From positions 1-29,394 of the IMG/VR virus record IMGVR_UViG_3300032018_000017: a stretch of 29,394 bases of DNA; one strand, 5' to 3'. Under the pieces are notes generated by a model. The model saw nothing but the letters and a program-made list of their open reading frames with translations. It had not been told where the DNA came from and made no database searches. Source of the DNA: a virus. The position numbers were made by a program, and so were the translations under genes. Below are positions 6,208-11,927 of the stretch, piece after piece. Within the stretch, counting starts at the first letter, position 1, and the number at the start of each line of letters is the position of its first letter.

Positions 6208-6438
6208 TTACAGTGTAATAATAAGCATTGTAACTGTACATACAGATAATACAAAACATACCCAGCACATTATATTCAAATCACGTTTATATATAGCTTT
6301 CTGTCTTTCTAAGATGTTTATTATATCATCTTTAATTTCTAATAATTTCTGTGTTTTTTCCTGATGTCCATCTACATCTTTTCTTATTTTATGTATTTGA
6401 TTTAATAGTTGATCTATTGTCTTTAAATCTTTCTTCAT
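6208..6438 (-). CDS. Coiled-coil protein with C-terminal membrane anchor, 76 aa
   Basis: Residues 1-52 are a charged helix with heptad-like spacing (MKKDLKTIDQLLNQIHKIRK...). Residues about 56-76 are a hydrophobic segment (CWVCFVLSVCTVTMLIITL) at the extreme C-terminus. This is a tail-anchored topology with the coiled coil in the cytoplasm. Small anchored coiled-coil proteins in phage early regions can be spanin-like, lysis or superinfection-exclusion factors; none is proven. It is followed within 1 nt by the 51-residue gene. Confidence 0.72.
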   Translation of the reverse strand: MKKDLKTIDQLLNQIHKIRKDVDGHQEKTQKLLEIKDDIINILERQKAIYKRDLNIMCWVCFVLSVCTVTMLIITL

Positions 6439-6455
6439 TGTTATTTAGTTTTAAA

Positions 6456-6617
6456 TTATTTCTTACCTAATATCATACCAATAAGAATTGGTAATATAAT
6501 TGGACTACATATAAATGATGCAAAAGCATAAGCCTTTACATCATCTAATCTATCAAAAGTTTCTATTATCACACCTAGCATAACTAAGTATGATGCAATT
6601 ATATATATTACTATCAT
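6456..6617 (-). CDS. Small two-span membrane protein, 53 aa
   Basis: ATG at 6617-6615 overlaps the stop of the upstream gene as ATGA, and TAA is at 6458-6456. The product has two hydrophobic segments, residues 1-18 (MIVIYIIASYLVMLGVII) and about 32-50, joined by a short charged loop (ETFDRLDDVK). It ends GKK. It is a hairpin-type inner-membrane protein of unknown role. Confidence 0.62.
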   Translation of the reverse strand: MIVIYIIASYLVMLGVIIETFDRLDDVKAYAFASFICSPIILPILIGMILGKK

Positions 6618-6805
6618 AAGCCAATAAGTTCATCAAAACAGCTCTCTAACAAATATGTTAAATCACGTCTCTCGTGTAACAATACATCAACTTGTTCTTC
6701 AATGATATGAATATTCGTATCATCGTGTGCATCTCTAAGACCATCTAAGAAACATATTTCATTCTTGATGTCTTGTAATCTCTGTTCAATCTGTTCTGTT
6801 CTCAT
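6614..6805 (-). CDS. Helical hypothetical protein, 63 aa
   Basis: The product starts MRTEQIEQRLQDIKNEICFL and is almost entirely charged alpha-helix, likely a short coiled coil. The ATG overlaps the stop of the upstream gene (TAATG) and its own stop overlaps the next ATG (ATGA). The function is unknown. Confidence 0.68.
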   Translation of the reverse strand: MRTEQIEQRLQDIKNEICFLDGLRDAHDDTNIHIIEEQVDVLLHERRDLTYLLESCFDELIGL

Positions 6806-7173
6806 TATATTAAGTATTTTTTAAATTTTTCTGTTATTAATCGTATTTGTTCTCTAGCATAAACATCTGCATCATAATCCATATATGCATCAACAAGATC
6901 TTTTATTTCATAAGCTCTATCTGTTACATAATGTACACCATGAGTAGAATTATTATAACTATGAGCTGTGTCAAAGCCTATAATAAAGTATTCATTGTCT
7001 TTATCCCATTTAGATAATGTTATCTCTTCAGGACAATTATCAGGCTGTAGATAGTTTCCCCAACCATCATCAGTTAATATTTTAACTAATATTGGATGGT
7101 CTTTGGGAATATGAACGTATCCACATCCCCAACCAGTTTTACATGATTTTTTATAATCTTCTTCGTACTCCAC
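6805..7173 (-). CDS. Conserved phage hypothetical protein with GFDTAH motif, 122 aa
   Basis: The sequence has an N-terminal 'GWGCGYVHIPKDHPI', a central strand 'EYFIIGFDTAHSYNN' and a helical end beginning 'YVTDRAYEIKDLVDAY'. This arrangement (GYV.IP..HP, then a strand ending GFDTAH, then a regulatory-looking helix) is a recurrent phage protein family of unknown biochemical role. Soluble, no signal peptide. It is the first gene of a short coupled series continuing into 6614. Confidence 0.78.
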   Translation of the reverse strand: MEYEEDYKKSCKTGWGCGYVHIPKDHPILVKILTDDGWGNYLQPDNCPEEITLSKWDKDNEYFIIGFDTAHSYNNSTHGVHYVTDRAYEIKDLVDAYMDYDADVYAREQIRLITEKFKKYLI

Positions 7174-7198
7174 TGTACTAATATATGTCTCTATAATG

Positions 7199-7330
7199 TT
7201 ATAATCCTTTATCTATTATTACTTCTATTAATACTAATCCAGAAAATAATAGAGCTAATATTATAATTAGCCCTAATACAGCTTCTCTATGTTTCCATAT
7301 ATAAGCTAATTGTTGTTTAATATCTTTCAT
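7199..7330 (-). CDS. Single-span membrane protein, 43 aa
   Basis: It starts ATG at 7330-7328 (MKDIKQQLAYIWKHREAVLG) and stops TAA at 7201-7199. Residues about 18-38 are a hydrophobic span rich in Leu and Ile. The N-terminal 17 residues are charged, so an N-in anchor is likely. The start overlaps the stop of the lipoprotein gene upstream by 4 nt (ATGA), so the two are translationally coupled and may work together. Confidence 0.62.
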   Translation of the reverse strand: MKDIKQQLAYIWKHREAVLGLIIILALLFSGLVLIEVIIDKGL

Positions 7331-7446
7331 ATCACTCTATGTGTATTCCAATATCTGTGCATTCTTTGACATTTAGATGCACAACTTGTAGTTAATAATG
7401 ATGTTACTAGCATTAATGCTATAATGTATTTTATTGAGTTCTTCAT
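7327..7446 (-). CDS. Tiny lipoprotein, 39 aa
   Basis: The product has a lipoprotein signal: MKNSIKYIIA, a hydrophobic core, then the lipobox LTTSC with the modified Cys at residue 22. Only about 18 mature residues follow (CASKCQRMHRYWNTHRVI), basic and aromatic. It would be exported and lipidated. It is coupled downstream to the single-span protein at 7199, and a second lipoprotein lies upstream. A lipoprotein next to a single-span protein recalls a two-component spanin or an exclusion protein, but the mature part is very short. Confidence 0.65.
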   Translation of the reverse strand: MKNSIKYIIALMLVTSLLTTSCASKCQRMHRYWNTHRVI

Positions 7447-7448
7447 AA

Positions 7449-7580
7449 TTACATGTATTTTGGATATTTATAACTGTGTGGTGAATGTGAAGCACAACTA
7501 CTCATACTAAGTACAATAAGAAGTGCCATTGCTGTAATGGTGTACATTATTAATAATGTAATGTAAGGATGTCTTTTCAT
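7449..7580 (-). CDS. Tiny lipoprotein, 43 aa
   Basis: It starts MKRHPYITLLIMYTITAMAL, continues as a hydrophobic segment, and has a lipobox-like SMSSC with Cys at residue 29. The mature tail is 15 residues (CASHSPHSYKYPKYM), rich in His, Tyr and Pro. Both tiny lipoproteins begin their mature part with CAS, suggesting duplication or a shared sorting signal. It stops 2 nt before the next lipoprotein's start. Confidence 0.62.
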   Translation of the reverse strand: MKRHPYITLLIMYTITAMALLIVLSMSSCASHSPHSYKYPKYM

Positions 7581-7582
7581 GG

Positions 7583-7789
7583 CTAATTGCTATTAAAATG
7601 TTTATCAAGATCACATGCTATTATAACAGCTGGTATCCAACCAAATATTAACATAAGCATTAATGTTGCACCATCTGTGTAACATTCACGTAGCGATAGC
7701 TCTGATAGAGCATATCCAATAAGACTCATAGAAGTCCATGTTGTAAGTAATGAAGCTATTACAGCTAACATAAGTTTTGTTGATTTCAT
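7583..7789 (-). CDS. Two-span membrane protein, 68 aa
   Basis: Hydrophobic stretches at about residues 6-29 and 42-59 flank a short loop (SELSLRECYTDG). The ending is charged (CDLDKHFNSN). It stops at TAG, one of only three in-frame TAG codons noted in the window. If the TAG were read through, the frame would end two codons later at a TGA overlapping the next gene's ATG. The function is unknown; a membrane role alongside the neighbouring lipoproteins is plausible. Confidence 0.72.
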   Translation of the reverse strand: MKSTKLMLAVIASLLTTWTSMSLIGYALSELSLRECYTDGATLMLMLIFGWIPAVIIACDLDKHFNSN

Positions 7790-7813
7790 TTGTTTGTTAT
7801 TAAGGGTTTGTTA

Positions 7814-8029
7814 TTAAAATTTCCAATGTTCTTCAAAATCTGGTGTATAACCAGTATATCTGTCTACAAGAGGTCTAGACTTATCTATTAACCATCTCAC
7901 CTTGTATCTACCAAGCTTGTCTTGTTTAATAGATTGTAGTGATCTATCACCAAGCATAGCTTTAAAGCCTTCAGCACTCTTGAGACTGTTGAAGACTCTT
8001 GTAGCATATTTTTGTTCTTTATTTTTCAT
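7814..8029 (-). CDS. Basic hypothetical protein, 71 aa
   Basis: It starts MKNKEQKYATRVFNSLKSAE and is rich in Lys and Arg, with a beta-like middle (GRYKVRWLIDKS). Such small basic proteins can bind nucleic acid, but no named motif is visible. Its start lies immediately downstream (leftward) of a cluster of TAGTCAGT-type repeats and a terminator, so it likely has its own promoter there. Confidence 0.68.
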   Translation of the reverse strand: MKNKEQKYATRVFNSLKSAEGFKAMLGDRSLQSIKQDKLGRYKVRWLIDKSRPLVDRYTGYTPDFEEHWKF

Positions 8030-8032
8030 AAT

Positions 8033-8108
8033 TTAGTCAGTGTTATATAATCAGTCAACCCAGCATTACCTGTAATTGACTGACTAAAGTATTGTTATTA
8101 GTCAGTTA
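8033..8108. repeat. Cluster of four TTAGTCAGT-type sites in alternating orientation
   Basis: Sites are TTAGTCAGT at 8033, ATCAGTCAA at 8050, TTGACTGACTAA at 8076-8087 and TTAGTCAGTTA at 8098-8108. They form two inverted repeats (TCAGTCAA/TTGACTGA and TGACTAA/TTAGTCA). The core TAGTCAGT is shared with the repeats at 2534 and 5282. Spacing and symmetry suggest binding sites for a dimeric regulator upstream of the gene starting at 8029. Confidence 0.6.
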
Positions 8109-8111
8109 TTT

Positions 8112-8133
8112 AAAAGAGCTCGTAGAAGAGCCC
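8112..8133 (-). terminator. Rho-independent terminator, leftward
   Basis: Read leftward GGGCTC, a 6-nt loop and GAGCTC form a 6-bp stem with one G-U, followed by TTTTA. It lies just after the 23-residue frame at 8138-8209. Confidence 0.62.
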
Positions 8134-8137
8134 ATTA

Positions 8138-8209
8138 TTATTTATCTCCTATATTGGGAATGAATATATCTTCATCATTCTCCCAATCGTAATCTTCGTA
8201 ATCATCCAT
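8138..8209 (-). CDS. Very small acidic peptide, 23 aa
   Basis: The frame reads from ATG at 8209-8207 to TAA at 8140-8138 (MDDYEDYDWENDEDIF...). It is extremely acidic, lies 7 nt after the gene ending at 8217 and directly before a terminator. The position is right for a real last cistron, but its size makes chance possible. Confidence 0.4.
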   Translation of the reverse strand: MDDYEDYDWENDEDIFIPNIGDK

Positions 8210-8216
8210 AAATATA

Positions 8217-8441
8217 TTAATTAAATTCAAATCCATATATATTACTAATAATACAATCTACATCATTAGATAGAATAGATATTGATTTAGGACCAAGAGT
8301 TTTACCATTAGAAGCAAAACTAATCCATTTATCTATTATAGATTGTCTACCTGATAATAAACCATCAGTAATATATTTAAGTTCATGTGATGCAATATGT
8401 TTTAGTACATCTTTGTATCCTTTGTCTTCATTTATTGTCAT
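8217..8441 (-). CDS. Hypothetical protein, 74 aa
   Basis: It starts MTINEDKGYKDVLKHIASHE and is soluble and mostly helical. No family is recognised. It is the first gene downstream of the 390-nt noncoding stretch at 8442-8828 and probably begins a leftward transcription unit ending at the terminator 8112-8133. Confidence 0.7.
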   Translation of the reverse strand: MTINEDKGYKDVLKHIASHELKYITDGLLSGRQSIIDKWISFASNGKTLGPKSISILSNDVDCIISNIYGFEFN

Positions 8442-8828
8442 AATGCTATATGTATTGATTATGTTATTTGATTATTTAAGTTTATTATTAGGGCTTATTA
8501 TATGGTTGATGAGTACACTACCACACATTCACACTCAAGCAGAATTATAAATTCTTACAAAAATGAAGACAACATTCAATATTCTTATGTAATATTCTTA
8601 CAAATAAGCTAAAAAAGTTTATTTCTCCCTCGTAAAAAGTTTTATTTCTTCCTACAAAATGTATTCTACATATTTACTCCTATATATATAGGAGTGGTTA
8701 TGTTATGTTGTTATGTTGTTTTTAATAACCCACACCAAACGATCAAGATCCCACCCATATATATAACGTTAGTCTTAACGTTGGGTAGAATGTTAAGCCT
8801 CCCATTGATTGAGAGGCTCGAGTTCTAT
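8442..8828. other. Noncoding region with palindromes and repeats; possible origin or control region
   Basis: No gene is visible. From left to right it has direct copies of AATATTCTTA, a near-tandem 22/23-nt repeat (AAAAAGTTTATTTCTCCCT-type, 8612-8656), a perfect 20-nt palindrome (ACTCCTATATATATAGGAGT at 8676-8695), GTTATGTT repeats, a 7-bp inverted repeat AACGTTA/TAACGTT (8765-8782), and a terminator (8796-8818). This mix of palindrome, AT-rich repeats and adjoining transcription units is typical of a replication origin or complex operator, which I infer but cannot show. Confidence 0.45.
8796..8818 (-). terminator. Terminator hairpin after the 8829-9227 gene
   Basis: Read leftward AGCCTC and GAGGCT pair perfectly over 6 bp with an 11-nt loop, then TTAACATT. 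It sits about 10 nt after the stop of the 132-residue gene. It lacks a long T-run but position and stability fit a terminator. Confidence 0.6.
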
Positions 8829-9227
8829 TTAGATTTGCGCTAACAATGCGTCAACATTAACTTGAGACAATCCTGCGCTCACTGCAGTTGATTTTACTGC
8901 TTGTGCTTTAAGAATGTCCACTGCGAAATCATCAGCATAATCATCAGCCAATGCTTGTGCACTAGTGAATGCATCAATGATGTCAGTTCTTGTGAATGTG
9001 CTGTTAGTACCATCAGCATTAAGAATGACATTCTTGTCAGCATCAACATTGTTGTATGTGAATGTGTTAACATTACAGTACAATGGGAATGTGATGTCCT
9101 CCGACTTGGTCCAACCATTTTCTACTAACACTGCCTTTGGGCAGAAGTAAGAATTTTTAGCTTTATCAACGAAGTAAGCATTACCTGCAGGCGTGAAGTT
9201 AGCCTTAACAATTTTAGGTGATTTCAT
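8829..9227 (-). CDS. Probably abundant small phage protein, 132 aa
   Basis: It starts MKSPKIVKANFTPAGNAYFV, then a compact beta-rich segment to about residue 70, then an Ala/Asp-rich helical end with 'AQALADDYADDFAVDIL'. Codon use is GC-richer than neighbouring early genes and like the capsid gene, suggesting high expression. It has its own terminator and borders the strand-switch region. I do not recognise the family; a DNA-binding or accessory virion protein are options. Confidence 0.72.
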   Translation of the reverse strand: MKSPKIVKANFTPAGNAYFVDKAKNSYFCPKAVLVENGWTKSEDITFPLYCNVNTFTYNNVDADKNVILNADGTNSTFTRTDIIDAFTSAQALADDYADDFAVDILKAQAVKSTAVSAGLSQVNVDALLAQI

Positions 9228-9564
9228 AATCTGTTCTGTTTTTAGTTGAGTGTTACGTTCAATGGGGGACTACCCCCAACCACTCAAATTGTTGCGGGGG
9301 TCTTGGGTTGGAGTGGTCAACCTATCCACATACACAATGGGTTCTAAAATTTTGAAAAAAAATTTGAAAAAAAGTTTGGTAGGTATGCAAAATATGTTTT
9401 ACCTTTGGTGGGTGGGTGGGTTTGTCTATAAGAATAATTAATCATTTGTATAGCTAAATAGATAAAATTATTCATAATATAGCTATGATATAAAAATATT
9501 TATTTATTATGTTCATTATATGTATTTATTATATATCTTTGTATGTAGAATATGAAACTAAATT
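9228..9564. promoter_or_regulatory. Divergent strand-switch region with late promoter candidate
   Basis: This gap separates the leftward and rightward gene blocks. It contains a perfect GC-rich hairpin TGGGGG-ACTA-CCCCCA (9263-9278), unusual in this low-GC sequence, in the leader of the leftward 132-residue gene. Farther right, TTTG at 9375-9378 and TACCTTTG at 9400-9407 are 21 nt apart, close to the Bacteroidota promoter consensus. They are preceded by two further TTTG tracts between A-runs. Transcription from there would begin about 150 nt before the first rightward gene. Confidence 0.5.
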
Positions 9565-9915
9565 ATGGAACCAACAGTAACATTACAAAGACTAAAGAAA
9601 GTTGTACCAACTGATATACAACTAGCTGAGAAGTATTATTCTATTCTATCAGCTATAAACAATCTTCATCTCACTGATAGAGAAATACAGCTTATATCTT
9701 TTACAGCTATTAAAGGAAACATTACATATGCTAATGTAAGGGAAGAGTTCTGCAAACTACACAAGACAACAAGTCCTACAATTAACAACATCATCAGTAA
9801 GCTGAAGAAGGTTGGTATATTTATTAAGGAAGGTGGTAAGGTGAAGGTGAATCCAGTTATTGTTATTGATTTCACTAAAGATTTAACATTAGAAATAACA
9901 CTTACACATGAATAA
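9565..9915 (+). CDS. Small HTH (winged-helix-like) protein, 116 aa
   Basis: Residues about 37-85 (LTDREIQLISFTAI...SPTINNIISKLKKVGIF) have the spacing of a helix-turn-helix with a recognition helix at TSPTINNIISKLKK, followed by a short wing. The ending is beta-like. It is the first rightward gene, next to the strand-switch promoter region, so it may be a transcription factor for late genes. Related small proteins precede the HU-like gene in other crAss-like phages as far as I recall. Its end overlaps the next gene by 8 nt. Confidence 0.72.
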   Translation: MEPTVTLQRLKKVVPTDIQLAEKYYSILSAINNLHLTDREIQLISFTAIKGNITYANVREEFCKLHKTTSPTINNIISKLKKVGIFIKEGGKVKVNPVIVIDFTKDLTLEITLTHE

Positions 9916-10252
9916 GCCAACAACAATGTCTGTGAAAGAGTTCATCATTAAAAGGATGGCTCTTAGTTTGGTAGTCTCTGAAAAGGTGATTGATCAAGTT
10001 GTACAACATCAGTTTGATTCTGCCAATGATGCTCTTAATTTAAATAACACTGTTGAGATATCAGGGTTTGGTAAGTTCTTTTTCAATACAAAGAAAGCAG
10101 AAGCACATTACAATAAGCTTCTAGCTATGAAGCAAGCATATGAGAATACATTAGCTGATGAATCTATTACAGATAAAAAGAGATATGCTACAGAACAAAG
10201 AATGATTACAGTGTTGAAGGATATCAAAACATTAAAACCAAAGATGAAATGA
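9908..10252 (+). CDS. HU/IHF-family DNA-binding protein, 114 aa
   Basis: Residues about 8-35 form the helical HU/IHF start, and 'VEISGFGKFFF' (49-59) is the diagnostic GFG(K/T)F turn of the family. The usual DNA-wrapping arm is replaced by a helical, Lys-rich end of about 50 residues with no arm Pro. HU/IHF subunits encoded beside the packaging genes are a known feature of crAss-like phages, where they may bend DNA for packaging or regulation. Start is ATG 9908; MSVKEF at residue 7 is an alternative. It is coupled to the next gene by ATGA. Confidence 0.85.
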   Translation: MNKPTTMSVKEFIIKRMALSLVVSEKVIDQVVQHQFDSANDALNLNNTVEISGFGKFFFNTKKAEAHYNKLLAMKQAYENTLADESITDKKRYATEQRMITVLKDIKTLKPKMK

Positions 10253-10506
10253 GTCTATCACAAGTAATTGAAGGATGGAAGAATCATCTTCTCCCTGAAG
10301 AAAGAAATAAAGCTTTTATAGAATATACAAGCCAAACAAGAACTGCTATATGTGAACAATGTGATAAGCATTCTTCTAAGCACAAATCAGTGAGACCAGA
10401 TGCACATTGCACAGAATGTGGATGTACACTCTCAGCAAAAACAAAATGTTTAACATGTGAATGCCCATTAAAAAAATGGAAAGCCACAGAACTACCTACA
10501 ATATGA
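10249..10506 (+). CDS. Zinc-ribbon protein, 85 aa
   Basis: Residues about 35-75 carry a CEQC knuckle (35-38) followed by CTECGC and CLTCECP, giving at least three CxxC-type pairs, consistent with one or two zinc ribbons. The N-terminus is helical. Small zinc-ribbon proteins at this position precede the terminase in crAss-like genomes. A role in nucleic-acid or protein contact is likely but unproven. The ATG overlaps the upstream stop as ATGA, as does its own stop with the next gene. Confidence 0.78.
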   Translation: MSLSQVIEGWKNHLLPEERNKAFIEYTSQTRTAICEQCDKHSSKHKSVRPDAHCTECGCTLSAKTKCLTCECPLKKWKATELPTI

Positions 10507-10814
10507 ACATACGTAAAATTCCTTTAGAGCCTCTTATGCAAATCCTAACAGATCTATTTGATAATGGAGCTGATTTCATTGATATATCAGGGGAACAGAA
10601 TGCAGAAGGTGATGCACCAAGAGACATGATAAAGATTTCAATTAAACCTGAATATATGATGGATCATGATGACTCTGGTGATGAGAACATGATTGAGTTT
10701 ATAGAAGAGGAAATAGAGATGGATTACACTGGTTCATTTGAAGAGAACACTAAACGTAGTATTATAGATAATAAAACGTCCTTCTCTGATGAAGATATAA
10801 ATAATTTAATATAG
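10503..10814 (+). CDS. Acidic hypothetical protein, 103 aa
   Basis: The frame is open from 10461, but the ATG at 10503 overlaps the upstream TGA as ATGA and gives MNIRKIPLEPLMQILTDLFD, so it is preferred. The product is acidic (IEFIEEEIEMDY region) and helical. It ends at a TAG. Two codons later, in the same frame, the ATG of the next gene begins, so a TAG readthrough would fuse the two proteins. No family is named. Confidence 0.75.
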   Translation: MNIRKIPLEPLMQILTDLFDNGADFIDISGEQNAEGDAPRDMIKISIKPEYMMDHDDSGDENMIEFIEEEIEMDYTGSFEENTKRSIIDNKTSFSDEDINNLI

Positions 10815-10820
10815 AAAGCT

Positions 10821-11096
10821 ATGACAAAACCAAACTATCATAGAAAAATTATACAGCTGTTAGAACGTCTACACAAAGCACATCCTACATATAATATAGG
10901 AAGACATTTTGCAACAGCTCTTGATGGTTATCAAGATGTATGGGGAGTGTCTGACAAAGAACTGCTATTCTCATTACAGAAATATGAAGCAAGCTTGAAT
11001 ATGGATAGAGATCATATAGATGAAGAAGAATTGGAAGAGATAATAAAGGATGGCATGAATTTGGAGAGAACATTGTTCGAAGAGGAGGAAGACTAA
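10821..11096 (+). CDS. Conserved crAss-like late-region protein, 91 aa
   Basis: It reads MTKPNYHRKIIQLLERLHKA followed by HPTYNIGRHFATALDGYQDV and a 'WGVSDKELLFSLQKYE' helix, then an acidic Glu-rich end. This is a small helical protein that I recall as a separate gene just before the terminase in crAss-like phages; its function is unknown. It is in frame with the upstream gene across a TAG. Confidence 0.78.
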   Translation: MTKPNYHRKIIQLLERLHKAHPTYNIGRHFATALDGYQDVWGVSDKELLFSLQKYEASLNMDRDHIDEEELEEIIKDGMNLERTLFEEEED

Positions 11097-11121
11097 TAAC
11101 TAATATAATACCAACTACATT

Positions 11122-11604
11122 ATGGAAGATCAAGATTTAAGATGGAATATGGATACAAGTTCATTTGATACATGGTATCAAACTACATGGACAAAAGAAA
11201 ACAAAACTGTTCCATATATTTTTAATGGAAAAACATTAGGAACATTTAGAAGAGCTTGTTATGGAGATATGCAAGATAACATTAATAAATGCTATCAAAG
11301 AGATATTAAAGATCAATTTTTAAACAATCCTAATAACTATAAATCTACACATGTTGTATTTAAAGATAATTTTTGTTATGTAAAAGTAGGATATTCTAGC
11401 AATCAAATTAAAGCAGCCTTAACTATATTAGAAAATAAAAAAACTTTTACTGGTAAAGTAAAAAATAGTTATTTAAATGTATACTTATATTTATTAAAAG
11501 TAATAAAAAAAATAAAGTCTTTTAAAGAAAATAAAGAAGAAGAAGAATCAATGGCAGAATTTTTAGATTATAATTTTGTTAAAACTAAACAACTATGGCA
11601 TTAA
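11122..11604 (+). CDS. Unrecognised Lys/Asn-rich protein, 160 aa; possible insertion
   Basis: It starts MEDQDLRWNMDTSSFDTWYQ. Codon use is more AT-rich (AAA, AAT, TTA, TTT) than the conserved genes on both sides, similar to the homing-endonuclease genes. The middle is likely globular with aromatic residues; residues 110-140 are Lys-rich. It ends with MAEFLDYNFV, and its last 10 nt overlap the next gene's start. I see no HNH, GIY-YIG or LAGLIDADG motif. It is either a lineage-specific gene or an inserted element. Confidence 0.68.
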   Translation: MEDQDLRWNMDTSSFDTWYQTTWTKENKTVPYIFNGKTLGTFRRACYGDMQDNINKCYQRDIKDQFLNNPNNYKSTHVVFKDNFCYVKVGYSSNQIKAALTILENKKTFTGKVKNSYLNVYLYLLKVIKKIKSFKENKEEEESMAEFLDYNFVKTKQLWH

Positions 11605-11927
11605 AGAAAACTACATATATTACAGCGGAGCTAGATTGGAGCGAAGAGCAACTAAAGTCTTGGAAACAATACGTTGATGCTAATCCTTTACATACATTAG
11701 AGGATAGAATCAAATGGAAAGAAACCAAAGCTGGTGGAGCTATGCCTATGGTGATTGCAAGCATTGAAGCTCAAGGTAAGTTTGTACAAGAGACAATGAA
11801 GAACTACCTAGCTCTCTTAGAACAAGTTGAGAAACTACGTGAGAAAGAAGAAGCAAAGGTGGTGCCTGTAAGAGGTGGTGTTGAGCTTGGATCTATGGCT
11901 GAAGATTTCTTAAAGGGTAGGAAGTAA
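11595..11927 (+). CDS. Conserved protein preceding the terminase, 110 aa; candidate small terminase subunit
   Basis: It starts MALKKTTYITAELDWSEEQL, then 'SWKQYVDANPLHTLEDRIKW', a linker containing 'AGGAMPMV', and a C-terminal coiled coil of about 40 residues ending in a short basic tail. Similar proteins lie directly upstream of the large terminase in Bacteroidota phages. The position and helical coiled-coil make a small-terminase role attractive, but no HTH is clear. Its stop overlaps the terminase start as TAATG. Confidence 0.78.
   Translation: MALKKTTYITAELDWSEEQLKSWKQYVDANPLHTLEDRIKWKETKAGGAMPMVIASIEAQGKFVQETMKNYLALLEQVEKLREKEEAKVVPVRGGVELGSMAEDFLKGRK

Noticed and set aside
6207-6254. 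Longer start for the 51-residue gene at 6051 (ATG at 6254)
   Set aside because: It would overlap the coiled-coil gene by 47 nt and add a Leu/Cys-rich stretch, whereas the ATG at 6206 sits directly after that gene's stop.
9250-9441. Rightward open frame of 63 codons in the strand-switch gap
   Set aside because: It spans the GC-rich hairpin, A-runs and predicted promoter; its translation has the composition of noncoding DNA (Trp/Gly/Leu/Lys runs) and no leader fits.
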